From positions 62,001 to 126,000 of the IMG/VR virus record IMGVR_UViG_3300025436_000002: 64,000 bases of DNA. One strand, given 5' to 3'. Position numbers and translations under genes: made by a program. The stretch comes from a virus. Within the stretch, counting starts at the first letter, position 1. Each line of letters starts with the position of its first letter. This document shows, piece after piece, positions 9,204 to 18,170 of the stretch. The notes under the pieces were generated by a model. It was not told where the DNA came from. It did no database searches and saw only the letters and a program-made list of their open reading frames with translations.

Positions 9204-9443
9204 ATGAGCATGTGTAACTATTGCCATTCACCTAGAATAGATAAAGACTCTTTGAAGTATGAGGATAATTACTATTGCTCCTTGGAATGCTTCTATAACG
9301 CTAGGTCTAAATATAAATGTGAGTCTACTAGGGAGGAGTTAGTAGATAAAATATCAGACTTAGAAAGTCAGATAGAATCTTTAGAGGAAGAGAACTCTGA
9401 GTTAGGTAATAAGGTAGACGAGTATGAAGAATACAAGGGGTAA
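9204..9443 (+). CDS. Zinc-finger plus coiled-coil microprotein
   Basis: 79 aa, ATG after AGAGGAG. The N-terminus has CNYC ... YYCSLEC, a four-cysteine treble-clef-like zinc site. Residues 40-75 are an acidic coiled coil (DLESQIESLEEENSELG). It may bind nucleic acid or protein; no closer family is recognised. Confidence 0.6.
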   Translation: MSMCNYCHSPRIDKDSLKYEDNYYCSLECFYNARSKYKCESTREELVDKISDLESQIESLEEENSELGNKVDEYEEYKG

Positions 9444-9528
9444 GGTTAACAAAGCTAGTCTCCTTATAGATCAGTTAGATATTTCCCTAGATGACATCAC
9501 TGAGATACAAAAACTATTGGAGGATTAG
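9424..9528 (+). CDS. 34-aa basic-to-acidic microprotein
   Basis: ATG at 9424 inside the end of the previous gene, stop at 9526-9528. It begins MKNTRGKVNKAS and continues as an acidic helix. An AAGGTAG lies upstream, and its end supplies the GGAGG of the next gene. The tight packing supports it being real; function unknown. Confidence 0.4.
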   Translation: MKNTRGKVNKASLLIDQLDISLDDITEIQKLLED

Positions 9529-9531
9529 TAT

Positions 9532-10125
9532 ATGGGAAATTTGTATATAGGAATAGAAACGACAGGTCTAAATGTTCATGAAGATGATATAATAAGGATA
9601 GCCATGCTTGTTGAAGAAGGTGGCAGGGTAAAAGAGAACTTTAAAATAAATCTTATTAAGCCTAGATCAGGAAGACTTCCATCCTCTATATCAAAAGAAT
9701 CTCTAGCCATAAATGGTATTAAGTTAGATGATTTAAGAAATGGAACAGATCCAGAGAGAGTAGCCTACTCAGTAATATCATTCTTAAAAGAGAATAGTAA
9801 CAATGGAAAAAGTAGGCTTAGATTGGTAACTTATAATTTAAAGTTTACTCTAGCTTTCCTAGCTAATTTTATAAAAACAAACACAGAGTATTCATTTACT
9901 AACTATTTAAGTAGTAGACCTTTAAGTATTAAAGAGGTAATACCTTTTGTAGAAATAAGTACTAGACATTACTTTAAGGATGCAAAATTTAGAACGATAT
10001 GCGGGGACTACGGTATTCAATTCACAGACGGGGATACTGAATCCAAGATTGAAGCCATGAGGTTACTTACAGATGGTATAACTAAGTCTATTAAAAGAGG
10101 AGAGATTATTCAATGCTCCAGCTAA
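9532..10125 (+). CDS. DnaQ-like 3'-5' exonuclease fold with altered catalytic residues
   Basis: 197 aa, strong GGAGG upstream. The start reads LYIGIETTGLNV. DnaQ/RNase T proteins have D-x-E-T-T-G here, so the first Asp is Gly. The second motif appears as TYNLKFTLAFL, with Thr in place of the HN..FD aspartate, and the last H-x-A-x-x-D motif is not recognisable in DTESKIEAMRLL. The fold therefore seems kept while the DEDDh metal site is lost. It could be a structural or polymerase-associated subunit. It overlaps the methyltransferase start by 13 bp. Confidence 0.6.
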   Translation: MGNLYIGIETTGLNVHEDDIIRIAMLVEEGGRVKENFKINLIKPRSGRLPSSISKESLAINGIKLDDLRNGTDPERVAYSVISFLKENSNNGKSRLRLVTYNLKFTLAFLANFIKTNTEYSFTNYLSSRPLSIKEVIPFVEISTRHYFKDAKFRTICGDYGIQFTDGDTESKIEAMRLLTDGITKSIKRGEIIQCSS

Positions 10126-10868
10126 ATAGTGTATATCTCGGAGATTGCCTAGAAGTTATGAAGGTTATAGATAATAAGTCCGTAGATATGATTCTAGGAG
10201 ACCTCCCTTACGCTGTTACAAACTCCTGTAAGTGGGACATATTAATACCCTTTGAACCTTTGTGGGAACAATATGAGAGAGTGATAAAAGATAACGGTTG
10301 TATCGCCTTGACAGCTTCGAATAAATTTCAATATAAACTTGTAGGAAGCAACTTAGATTTATTTAAATATGAATGGATTTGGGAAAAAACTAAGGCTACT
10401 GGATTTTTTAATTGTAAGAAACGTCCACTAGCTGCACATGAGTTTGTAAATATCTTCTATAAGAAACAACCCACATACAATGCTCAAAAAACACAAGGAC
10501 ATAAACCTGTCAATAGTTATACAAAGTACTTAGATGTAGCTAATAAGTCAGAAGTGTATGGAAAAAGTAACGTAGAGTTCTCAGGCGGAGGGAGTACTGA
10601 AAGATATCCTAGAAGTGTACTTAAATTCAAGTCAGATACTCAGACAAGTTCCTTCCATCAGACACAGAAACCTTTAGCTCTCATGGAGTATATGATTAAG
10701 ACTTACACCAACGAAGGGGACTTAGTTTTGGATAATTGTGCGGGTAGTGGAACAACATGTATAGCAGCAATAAATACTAACAGAAATTATATAGGTATAG
10801 AAAAAGATGAAAGCTACTTTGGTATAGCTAATAAACGTATTAAAGAACATAAGGAGAAATCTAATTGA
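10113..10868 (+). CDS. DNA methyltransferase (amino-MTase, beta-type order)
   Basis: 251 aa. The catalytic motif IV is DLPY near the N-terminus and the AdoMet-binding motif I, VLDNCAGSGTT, lies near the C-terminus. This order is typical of beta-class N6-adenine or N4-cytosine methyltransferases. HQTQKPLALMEYMI is the usual block before motif I. No partner restriction enzyme is adjacent, so it is probably an orphan enzyme that protects phage DNA from host restriction. Target site unknown. Its stop overlaps the TTG start of the ligase. Confidence 0.88.
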   Translation: MLQLNSVYLGDCLEVMKVIDNKSVDMILGDLPYAVTNSCKWDILIPFEPLWEQYERVIKDNGCIALTASNKFQYKLVGSNLDLFKYEWIWEKTKATGFFNCKKRPLAAHEFVNIFYKKQPTYNAQKTQGHKPVNSYTKYLDVANKSEVYGKSNVEFSGGGSTERYPRSVLKFKSDTQTSSFHQTQKPLALMEYMIKTYTNEGDLVLDNCAGSGTTCIAAINTNRNYIGIEKDESYFGIANKRIKEHKEKSN

Positions 10869-12121
10869 AAAAAAGTGACTTACTAGATAAAATAGAAGAG
10901 TTAGAACTTACACACTTAATACCTGAGAGGGCTACCAATAAAGACTTAGAGATGGTCATGGGAACAGATTACTTCAATAAGCATCCCGAAGTACAGACAT
11001 GGGGCATGAAGAGAAGACTATTTGATTTACAGAATCCCCAACTCTGTTTTAACTTTAAAGAATTAAAACCTCAAGAGCAAGAAGATATGCTCAAGAGTCC
11101 AGACTGGCTTGCTGAAACTAAGATTGATGGAATGAGATGTATAATAACATACCACCCAGACTACGGATTTGAATTCTTCTCAAGGGATATATCTGAATTA
11201 ACTTTCTTACCGAATAACTATACTGATAAAATAGTCATGATAAAGGATAACATTGTTAAGTATCCTAAGAGCTATAAAGGAGTATTTAAGCAATCTTTTA
11301 TACTAGACGGGGAAGTGTTAGTATCTAATAAGATGTTAGATACTACAGCCCATGGAGGAGGCTTCTCAATAACAGAATTAAATGCTACAGTCTCAATTCT
11401 TGGTTCTCTTCCAGAAAGAGCAAGAGAGATTCAACTAGATGGCAACCCTCTAAAATTCTGTGTGTTTGATTGCCTAGAGATAGGAGATACTGATATATCT
11501 AAGAAACCATATAGAGAGAGAAGAAAGTACCTACTCAAACTTTTAAGCATGGTTAAGGGAGTTACTCCTTTTGAACTACCTGAGAGTACTATTGAAAATA
11601 AACAAGAGTTCTTTGATAGGCTAGTTTCAGAGGGAAACGAAGGAGTGGTTCTTAAGAATATGAATGAACCTTACCATGCTACAACGTCTAGGAATAGAAG
11701 AGTTCAAGTTAAAATGAAGAGAACCATGTCGGGAGCTTTGAATCAAGATATCGACGTATTCATCTCTGGAAGTATACTTCCTAAGAAGAACTCAGCTCTA
11801 CATGTCTTAAATTTAATAGGGGGTATTAAAGTATCCTTATTTATAAAAGAACTTGATGGGACTGAGACGGAGCATTGGATTGGTACAGTCTCAGGGATTA
11901 CAGATTCATTACGGAAAAAAATGACTATCGAAGATGAGTTCGGAAATCCTACATTAAATCCAGAATACTACGGCAAGGTCATGGTGGTTGAAGGACAAGA
12001 TATAAGCTCTGTAAATCTCCGCCTTAGCCATGCCAGAGCCTTATCTTGGGCATTTAGATCGGATAAGAATTCATCAGATTGCTTAATGACTCGAGAAGAT
12101 CTTATGAGTCAAGTACTCTAG
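10865..12121 (+). CDS. ATP-dependent DNA ligase
   Basis: 418 aa. The start is TTG within TTGA, preceded by AAGGAG. The nucleotidyltransferase motif I is AETKIDGMRC, where Lys is the AMP-accepting residue. Motif III appears as LDGEVLV, motif IV as EGVVLKN and motif V in VQVKMKR. A C-terminal OB-like region follows. It seals nicks in duplex DNA during phage replication and repair. Gene order with methyltransferase and resolvase genes supports this. Confidence 0.92.
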   Translation: MKKSDLLDKIEELELTHLIPERATNKDLEMVMGTDYFNKHPEVQTWGMKRRLFDLQNPQLCFNFKELKPQEQEDMLKSPDWLAETKIDGMRCIITYHPDYGFEFFSRDISELTFLPNNYTDKIVMIKDNIVKYPKSYKGVFKQSFILDGEVLVSNKMLDTTAHGGGFSITELNATVSILGSLPERAREIQLDGNPLKFCVFDCLEIGDTDISKKPYRERRKYLLKLLSMVKGVTPFELPESTIENKQEFFDRLVSEGNEGVVLKNMNEPYHATTSRNRRVQVKMKRTMSGALNQDIDVFISGSILPKKNSALHVLNLIGGIKVSLFIKELDGTETEHWIGTVSGITDSLRKKMTIEDEFGNPTLNPEYYGKVMVVEGQDISSVNLRLSHARALSWAFRSDKNSSDCLMTREDLMSQVL

Positions 12122-12161
12122 AATTCATAGTTACATTAAATCTTGAAAGGTAGTCATAGTT

Positions 12162-12866
12162 ATGATGTATCAAGGGAGCAAAAGAATGTTGGCTAAAGAA
12201 CTGATACCTATTATTCTAAAGGATCGAGTAGGGGGTCAATACTATGTAGAACCTTTTGTGGGAGGAGCTAATTTAATACAATTTGTAGATGGAAATTGTA
12301 TTGGAGGGGACTCTAATAAATACGTAATAGCCCATTTGAATAAGATAAAAGAAGATACTTCATGGGTATATGAATCAGCTAAAGACTTTAAACGTGAGAA
12401 TTACTATGAGATAAGAGATAACTTAGATAACTATGAACCTTATCTTATAGGGCATGTAGCTTATAATCTTTCTTTCGGAGGCAAGTGGTTTGGGGGATGG
12501 CAGTCCAATAAGAGAGGAGATGACTTGGTAGCAGCTGGGTATATACATGTTCTTAGACAATCCGAGAAAATAAAGCACATCCATTTTACATGTTGTGAAT
12601 ACTCTGAACTACCCCTCCCATGTAACTCCATAATATACTGTGACCCCCCATATAAGGGAACGGAGAAGTACAAGAATATTCAATTTGATTACGATTTATT
12701 CTACCAATGGTGTATCCAGAAGAGGTCAGAGGGGCATCAAATATTCATCTCAGAGTATGAGATGCCTAGTTATTTTAAGTGTATTTGGGAAAAGCAAGTC
12801 CGTATGGGAATGGATTGTAAAACAAACGGACTTAGAAGAGTTGAGAGACTCTTCACGCTAAAGTAA
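12162..12866 (+). CDS. Dam-like D12-class DNA adenine methyltransferase
   Basis: 234 aa. The N-terminus YQGSKRMLAKEL and the AdoMet site YVEPFVGGANL match the alpha-type Dam/D12 family. The catalytic motif is YCDPPYKGTEKY. It transfers a methyl group to adenine N6; the Dam target GATC is likely but not provable here. It is the second methyltransferase within 3 kb, and the two classes are different. Two ATGs are adjacent (12162, 12165); the start choice barely matters. Confidence 0.88.
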   Translation: MMYQGSKRMLAKELIPIILKDRVGGQYYVEPFVGGANLIQFVDGNCIGGDSNKYVIAHLNKIKEDTSWVYESAKDFKRENYYEIRDNLDNYEPYLIGHVAYNLSFGGKWFGGWQSNKRGDDLVAAGYIHVLRQSEKIKHIHFTCCEYSELPLPCNSIIYCDPPYKGTEKYKNIQFDYDLFYQWCIQKRSEGHQIFISEYEMPSYFKCIWEKQVRMGMDCKTNGLRRVERLFTLK

Positions 12867-12888
12867 TAAAACTTTACAAAACACCCAC

Positions 12889-12917
12889 TTGACTTCCATT
12901 AAATCATGTGTTATACT
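12889..12917 (+). promoter_or_regulatory. Sigma-A-type promoter
   Basis: TTGACT (12889-12894), 17-bp spacer, TATACT (12912-12917) with extended TG. It drives the run from 12957 through the recombination genes. Confidence 0.8.
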
Positions 12918-12956
12918 AGTTAGGAACGCTTTTATACGAAAATAGAGAGGGCAATA

Positions 12957-13334
12957 ATGGAGAATTTAACAGCGTCTTCAATGCTTCAGGTACAACTTAA
13001 GGATGCTTCTATGGCTTTTGAAAGTTCACTAAGATCAGAACTTACAGATTATAATACAACTATTAAGGACTACGAGCTGAGGATAAACAACAGCCTTGAT
13101 CTTCAGTATCAGGCAACATACTTAGTTAGTATAACAACTAGAATGTTACATCTTAATAAGGAAAACATAAAAGGATCTGATGCTTTGAAGTACCGAAAAG
13201 AGAACGACAACTTACAGACATGGTTGGAATATTATAGAGGTCATGTGTACACTTTCTCATCTCGGGCAAAAGTTTTGAGTGACTTACTAAAGTCAAAATT
13301 ATTATCAAATCCTGATGTCAAGTTTCAACAATAG
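12957..13334 (+). CDS. Helical protein of unknown function
   Basis: 125 aa, first gene after a strong promoter. It is predicted almost entirely helical with no known motif. Its place before the ssDNA-binding, resolvase and recombinase genes suggests a recombination or replication accessory role, which is inference only. Confidence 0.6.
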   Translation: MENLTASSMLQVQLKDASMAFESSLRSELTDYNTTIKDYELRINNSLDLQYQATYLVSITTRMLHLNKENIKGSDALKYRKENDNLQTWLEYYRGHVYTFSSRAKVLSDLLKSKLLSNPDVKFQQ

Positions 13335-13348
13335 AGAGGATTTAGAAT

Positions 13349-13663
13349 ATGAGACCAACTCCCGAATATTATCGTAGAATCCAAGAAGAGTTAGCAAGTT
13401 TAGGTATCTATCTGGATAGTAGGGATATATTTGCTTTAGTTAAGATAGTTCTGGGAAGTTTATTCGATACTGTAAAAAGTACTGAGAGTAAGGTATACAT
13501 AGGAGGTAATAAAGATATAGTTGTAAGTCCCTATATACGAGGAATTAAAGTAATATTTAATAAGGGGTATAGGAATACAAAGAAGATTATTCGCATGACT
13601 GATGCTACAAGTATAAGAGTATTTGATCATATGTTTTCAGAAGTGTTTGATAAGTTTAAGTAG
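13349..13663 (+). CDS. Small protein of unknown function
   Basis: 104 aa, ATG after AGAGAGGA. A helical N-terminal half is followed by a strand-rich, lysine- and arginine-rich half (KVYIGGNKDIVVSP, VIFNKGYRNTKK). The helices-then-beta-arm pattern faintly recalls HU-like DNA-binding proteins, but the signature is absent and this is only a suggestion. Confidence 0.55.
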   Translation: MRPTPEYYRRIQEELASLGIYLDSRDIFALVKIVLGSLFDTVKSTESKVYIGGNKDIVVSPYIRGIKVIFNKGYRNTKKIIRMTDATSIRVFDHMFSEVFDKFK

Positions 13664-13687
13664 TAATAGTGAAGAGGAGATTTTAAC

Positions 13688-14479
13688 ATGGCATTTGGAA
13701 AAGATTTTAAATTCGGAGAAAAGACTACAGGAAACGGTGTTCCTAAGTTTAAGCTAGTTGACGGAGAGAATAAGTTTATCACGATACTGGATATAAATGA
13801 CACTATAGTATCTAGAACTCACTACATTCAACCCTTAGGATATTTCAACTGTTGGCAAACCATAGATGACGATGGAATTGTAAAACAAGGAAGTTGTTGT
13901 AAAGCAATAGGAAGCCTACCCGACGGTAATCCTAAATGTGGTGAGAAGTTAATCCTTCCAGTAGCAATATATACCCCAACGGGTAAGAATACATGTGCTC
14001 CTCCAGTACAATTTGCAAGACTTGAACTGACCTCTAAAGCATATGATCAACTTGTGAGAGCCTTGGAAGAGGAAGAAGTTACCATAGAGGAAGCAGTTAC
14101 TAAAGTAATAAAGGTAACTGGAGTCGCTTCGGGTACTGGAAAATTTGCCCACGTCGCTATGGAGTTTAGGGTTAAGGGAACAAGTCTTATTAAATCAGAT
14201 CCATCTCTTAAGGTACAAGCTCAAGAGTTCTTAGCTAAATACAATGAGACAATTAAAGATTCTTTAGGTAAAACTATAACCGAGGCTAAATTATTTGAGT
14301 TGATAGATGATTTGAATATAGTTGAAGGAGAGATAACTGAGAATGAACCAAACACAGCTCCTAAAACACAAAACCTTCCCGATGAAAAAATGAATTTTCC
14401 AGTTATCGAAGAGGACGAGTTTGACTATGACGGTATAGATTTGAACTCAGTACTTGATGATGAATTTATGAATGATTAG
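13688..14479 (+). CDS. Probable single-stranded DNA-binding protein
   Basis: 263 aa. It has a beta-rich core with a cysteine cluster (GSCCKAIG ... PKCGEK) that may hold zinc, as in T4 gp32-like proteins. The strongly acidic C-terminal tail ends in LDDEFMND, typical of SSBs that recruit partners. It lies directly upstream of the resolvase and RecA genes. A classic OB-fold signature cannot be proven by eye, hence the moderate confidence. Confidence 0.55.
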   Translation: MAFGKDFKFGEKTTGNGVPKFKLVDGENKFITILDINDTIVSRTHYIQPLGYFNCWQTIDDDGIVKQGSCCKAIGSLPDGNPKCGEKLILPVAIYTPTGKNTCAPPVQFARLELTSKAYDQLVRALEEEEVTIEEAVTKVIKVTGVASGTGKFAHVAMEFRVKGTSLIKSDPSLKVQAQEFLAKYNETIKDSLGKTITEAKLFELIDDLNIVEGEITENEPNTAPKTQNLPDEKMNFPVIEEDEFDYDGIDLNSVLDDEFMND

Positions 14480-14493
14480 TTGAAGTGTTAAGA

Positions 14494-14517
14494 GTGGGAA
14501 GATTTTAATCTTCCCAC
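14494..14517 (+). terminator. Perfect hairpin after the ssDNA-binding protein gene
   Basis: An 11-bp perfect stem (14494-14504 with 14507-14517, GTGGGAAGATT and its complement) with a very tight loop and no T tract. It could slow or attenuate transcription, or protect the 3' end of the upstream message. Confidence 0.55.
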
Positions 14518-14543
14518 ACATTCCCCACCATTAAGGAGATTAG

Positions 14544-15059
14544 ATGGGTGTAATCAAAATGTACGGTGGAATTGATCCTGGATTTTCGGGGGCTATTGGA
14601 ATTATAGATGATAAGTGCAACTTAATAGATGTAATACCATGTCCACTCCTTATCATAAAGACAGGTAAGAAGAAGATTGTAAATCTTAAAAAAGTAGAAG
14701 AGACTAGAAAAAGAGTAGATGGAACTAAGTTAGCAGAGATACTAAGACCCTATACTAAAGTTAAATTTGTAATAGAACATTCGCAGAGTATGCCAGGTCA
14801 AGGTGGAGTATCCATATTCAATTATGGAGAGGGGTATGGAGTCTATCGAGGAGTGTTAGAAACATTAGGAATAGACTATATAGAAGTGAGTGCACCAGTC
14901 TGGAAAAGTAAAATGAAACTCAACAGTGATAAGTACCTTTCGATAGCTATGGCTCAAGAATTGATACCTAGCTGTAAGGATAAAGTTAAGTTAAGAAAAG
15001 ATGACGGGAAAGCAGAAGCATGCTTGCTAGCCCTGTACCTAAAAGAATTTGTAAAATAA
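14544..15059 (+). CDS. RuvC-like Holliday junction resolvase
   Basis: 171 aa, RNase H-like fold. It begins with MYGGIDPGFSGAIGII (first catalytic Asp), has FVIEHSQSMP (Glu), and ends with LRKDDGKAEACLLALYL (last Asp pair), the layout of phage RuvC-type resolvases. It would resolve branched DNA during recombination-dependent replication and packaging. AAGGAG precedes the start. Confidence 0.85.
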   Translation: MGVIKMYGGIDPGFSGAIGIIDDKCNLIDVIPCPLLIIKTGKKKIVNLKKVEETRKRVDGTKLAEILRPYTKVKFVIEHSQSMPGQGGVSIFNYGEGYGVYRGVLETLGIDYIEVSAPVWKSKMKLNSDKYLSIAMAQELIPSCKDKVKLRKDDGKAEACLLALYLKEFVK

Positions 15060-15073
15060 AGAGGAGACTAGGA

Positions 15074-16222
15074 ATGGCTAAAGCTAAAGCTAAAACTACA
15101 ACAAACAATTATAGAGCCGATATATCTATGAGTGATGAAGACTTTCTCAATGAGTATGTCTTTGGGGATGTCGATAAGAAACTTAAGGAAGTTGATATCC
15201 CTCCGATAGAGACAGGTCTAATTCCTTTAGATATAATACTTCATGGAGGAATTCGTCTCGGAGATATTATAATGTTCTACTCTGGAGAAGGAGTTGGTAA
15301 GTCTACAATATGTCTTCAGTTGTCAAGAAAAATGATAGAGAAACACAATAAGAAAGTATTGTATATAGATGTTGAATCTGGGGTAAGAAATCAAATAGAA
15401 GATTTTAAACTCAAGAAACATCTAGAGGATAGAAATTTTAACTACATTGATAGACTTAAATCTGTAGATGAGATTGAAAAACTATTTGATGGTATATTAG
15501 CTAAGAAGGAGTTGCCTTTTGATGTACTGATATTAGATTCTATATCTAACGTAATTCCCTCAACTCTATTAACTCGTTCTGTCGTAGACCCTATGATGGC
15601 AGGACAAGCTAAAGAGATAACATCATTACTTCAAAAGTATAGAGTACTCTTTAAAGAAAGAGGAATTATTTTCTTAATAATTAACCAAGAGAGAGCTAAC
15701 TTAAAAGCTCAAACAAAATATGATCCAGCTTTTAAAGTAGCAGGATGTAAGGCGATAGTTTACACACCCGATGTAACTATTAAGTTATCTAATGGGGAGC
15801 CTATCAAAGAGAATAGAAAGACAATAAATGGTATAGAGGAGATTGAGGTAGGTCGTTTCTTAAAAGCAGTTGCTATTAAGAATAGAAAAGGTAACGGCAA
15901 GATAACTGTACAATTCCCTATAAGATTCGGAGCAGGTATTTCAAATGTAATGTTCTTAGCTAAGATGTTGAAAGATAAAGGGTATGTTAAAACAGCAGGG
16001 GCGTATACTAAAACTTCATTACTTCCTAACCCTAAAGGAGGGGAGTGGAGTCTAAAAGGTAAGGCAGGTCTTGAGGAGTGGGTAGATCAAAACTATGACG
16101 CTATAAATGCTATACTAAAATCAGAGGGGGCATTTGAGTTAATGATATCAAAAGATGTATTAGATGTTACAGATGAAGAAGTGACTGTAGAAAATGATGA
16201 CGATTTCGTAGTTAACTTTTAG
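15074..16222 (+). CDS. RecA/UvsX-like recombinase
   Basis: 382 aa. The ATG at 15074 is chosen because AGAGGAGACTAGGA precedes it; an open frame extends upstream but lacks a site. The core shows Walker A SGEGVGKST, YIDVESG, Walker B LILDSIS, and IFLIINQERANLK, which fits the RecA L2 and switch region. The C-terminus is acidic. It catalyses homologous strand exchange on ssDNA coated by an SSB, probably the protein at 13688. Confidence 0.9.
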   Translation: MAKAKAKTTTNNYRADISMSDEDFLNEYVFGDVDKKLKEVDIPPIETGLIPLDIILHGGIRLGDIIMFYSGEGVGKSTICLQLSRKMIEKHNKKVLYIDVESGVRNQIEDFKLKKHLEDRNFNYIDRLKSVDEIEKLFDGILAKKELPFDVLILDSISNVIPSTLLTRSVVDPMMAGQAKEITSLLQKYRVLFKERGIIFLIINQERANLKAQTKYDPAFKVAGCKAIVYTPDVTIKLSNGEPIKENRKTINGIEEIEVGRFLKAVAIKNRKGNGKITVQFPIRFGAGISNVMFLAKMLKDKGYVKTAGAYTKTSLLPNPKGGEWSLKGKAGLEEWVDQNYDAINAILKSEGAFELMISKDVLDVTDEEVTVENDDDFVVNF

Positions 16223-16258
16223 GAGTAGATAGTCGATAAAAAGAAGGAGAATATGAAT

Positions 16259-16510
16259 ATGACTTTGACTAAAGAAATGGTAAAGATTGAGAAGAAAGAA
16301 GGAACTACGGAAACTTATCTAATAGTTCTAGAAGGAGAGGAGCAACCTCGTGATGTGATAGCAGAGGTTCATAGTACTATGGATACATTAATGTTCACAT
16401 ACTTCATAGAGAAAGCCTTGACTGAGGATATCTTCGGAACAGATGAGTTCAAGAATTATATCATTGAGTCTAGTGCCAAGTTTCCATTTTTAACGATACC
16501 GACAGAATAG
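16259..16510 (+). CDS. Small protein of unknown function
   Basis: 83 aa. Two ATGs lie at 16253 and 16259; the second has better spacing (9 nt) from AAGGAG. An N-terminal beta hairpin precedes a helical half. It sits just after recA; no motif is recognised. Confidence 0.6.
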   Translation: MTLTKEMVKIEKKEGTTETYLIVLEGEEQPRDVIAEVHSTMDTLMFTYFIEKALTEDIFGTDEFKNYIIESSAKFPFLTIPTE

Positions 16511-16527
16511 GGGAAGGGGAAAATATA

Positions 16528-16818
16528 ATGAGACTGCATTTTGTATTATCCCTAATGTATGTAGTAGAAAGTATTCGTAGAAGATCTACAGAGATACAAG
16601 AGGCACTAACAATAGTAAGGGATGATCTAGTTTTGGGTATTGATCGAGGCAGTCATGTGGATACAAAAGAGAGGATGATACATATTTTCAAAAATCCTTC
16701 ATCAGTTCAAAGAATGCCGATAGATAAAAAAGAGATAGACGGAGCAGTAGCTTTGGTTGGTGAAGATTTAGAATCAAAATTTAAAGAGTACGAAGAATAC
16801 ATAGAATTCAAAGAGTGA
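16528..16818 (+). CDS. Small protein of unknown function
   Basis: 96 aa, ATG after GGGGAAGGGG. It is helical and charged with an acidic C-terminus, in the same run as recA. No family is recognised. Confidence 0.6.
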   Translation: MRLHFVLSLMYVVESIRRRSTEIQEALTIVRDDLVLGIDRGSHVDTKERMIHIFKNPSSVQRMPIDKKEIDGAVALVGEDLESKFKEYEEYIEFKE

Positions 16819-16828
16819 GGAAGGTGCA

Positions 16829-16969
16829 ATGAAATTAGGTAGAATAAAATTAATATTATTAAAGAGATCATTGAAGGTGGTTAAAGTACTCATAACTAAT
16901 TTAAAGCATATAAGAAACTTACTAAAGAAACTCATTGACAAATTAGAAGGTACGGAATTTCCAGATTAG
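16829..16969 (+). CDS. 46-aa basic helical microprotein
   Basis: ATG after GGAAGGTG, ending at TAG just before a terminator. It is leucine-, isoleucine- and lysine-rich (LILLKRSLKVVKVLITNL), an amphipathic cationic helix that could associate with membrane or nucleic acid. It is too short for family assignment. Confidence 0.5.
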   Translation: MKLGRIKLILLKRSLKVVKVLITNLKHIRNLLKKLIDKLEGTEFPD

Positions 16970-16993
16970 AATCTAAAGTTAAAATAAATAGAT

Positions 16994-17040
16994 AAAGTCT
17001 AGCTAAGGGGCTAGACTTTTTATTAGGAATGTGCTACAAT
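16994..17040 (+). promoter_or_regulatory. Intrinsic terminator fused to promoter
   Basis: A 10-bp perfect stem (16994-17003 with 17010-17019), loop TAAGGG, followed by a T run. The -35 TAGACT (17012-17017) is inside the 3' arm. A 17-bp spacer leads to TACAAT (17035-17040) with TGn. Confidence 0.75.
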
Positions 17041-17060
17041 GATTCTGAAGGAGAACTAGT

Positions 17061-18170
17061 TTGAAGATAAAAATATCAAATTTCCAAAGTATAAAAAGTG
17101 CCCGACTTTATTTTCCTCAAGGAGTCACCACCATAGTAGGACCTTCGAATTCGGGCAAGACCTCAATCATCAGGGCGTTGACGTGTGTACTTACAAATAG
17201 CTCCGACGCTAAATCGTTTATTAAGCATGGGGAGGATAAGACAGAAGTTACATTGAATGACGATAAACTTAATGTTACTTGGTCTAGGACGACTAAGGGG
17301 TCATTCTACGAGATAAAAGGAGAGTTACATCAGAAGGTAGGTAAGACAGACCTATTCGATCTCGTAGAGGATACAGGATTTCTTAGAGATGATGAAGGTA
17401 ACATAATAAACATACAAGACGAGTGGTCTATACTGTTCCCTTTTGATAGAAACCCAGCTCAGATGTATAAACTGTTTGAAAGTACTTTCTCTATAAATAA
17501 TTCATCAGAAGTATTAAAGTATATAAAGGATGATGAAACTTCTCGTAGAAGATTAATAACTGGACATAGTACGGAGTTAAAAAAGAACACTGATAAGTTA
17601 TCTAAGGTGACTCAATTCATAGAAGAGAATCCACTCCAATCATTACATAAGAAGAAGGAAGAACTAACTCAGATAGCTATCAAGTACACAAGTATGAATA
17701 ACGATATGAATATAGTAACAGAAGGTATTAAAACTTTAAATAAGTTGAAGACGCTAGAAAGAAAACAGTTTGATTTATCAGGCATGTCTAAGCTAGTTTC
17801 GTTAGATAAGGATATAAAATATATAGACGGCTACGAAAAGGTAGCAAACTTTAACGAAGAGATAGTTAGGTTTGATTTATCTGGAATCGATAAGCTAGGA
17901 GATATTGATAAGGACATCAAATACATAGAGTCAAATAGTAAGCTTATAGATTTAGATATACCTATTCAGAGATTTGATTTCTCAAAGATAAGTAACTTGA
18001 ATGAATTAAACCATGACCTAGAAGACTTAGCAAAGTTAATAGGCAGTCATCAGAAGTTAAAAGAGAATATAAGGATAGCTACGGATAAGAAGATTGAATT
18101 AGAAAAGAAACTGTCAAGTATTAAGGTATGTCCGTTATGTAGTCAAAGTATAAGTAAGGGGGTAGCATGA
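17061..18170 (+). CDS. SbcC/Rad50-like ATPase, N-terminal half ending at the zinc hook
   Basis: 369 aa, TTG start after GAAGGAG. The N-terminus is IKISNFQSIKSARLYFPQG with Walker A IVGPSNSGKTS, as in SbcC, Rad50 and RecF. A coiled-coil stretch follows and the protein ends shortly after VCPLCSQSI, a CxxC zinc-hook motif. There is no Walker B in this chain. The complementary half is encoded at 18994, so the ATPase would form from two polypeptides. With the SbcD-like phosphoesterase at 20083 it likely makes a DNA-end processing complex like T4 gp46/gp47. Confidence 0.85.
   Translation: MKIKISNFQSIKSARLYFPQGVTTIVGPSNSGKTSIIRALTCVLTNSSDAKSFIKHGEDKTEVTLNDDKLNVTWSRTTKGSFYEIKGELHQKVGKTDLFDLVEDTGFLRDDEGNIINIQDEWSILFPFDRNPAQMYKLFESTFSINNSSEVLKYIKDDETSRRRLITGHSTELKKNTDKLSKVTQFIEENPLQSLHKKKEELTQIAIKYTSMNNDMNIVTEGIKTLNKLKTLERKQFDLSGMSKLVSLDKDIKYIDGYEKVANFNEEIVRFDLSGIDKLGDIDKDIKYIESNSKLIDLDIPIQRFDFSKISNLNELNHDLEDLAKLIGSHQKLKENIRIATDKKIELEKKLSSIKVCPLCSQSISKGVA

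Noticed and set aside
12640-12861. Overlapping plus-strand frame inside the Dam-like gene
   Set aside because: Different frame of a well-supported gene with no ribosome site; treated as a shadow.
13349-13663. HU-like DNA-binding protein
   Set aside because: Only a loose helix-then-beta pattern; the conserved HU arm and proline are missing.
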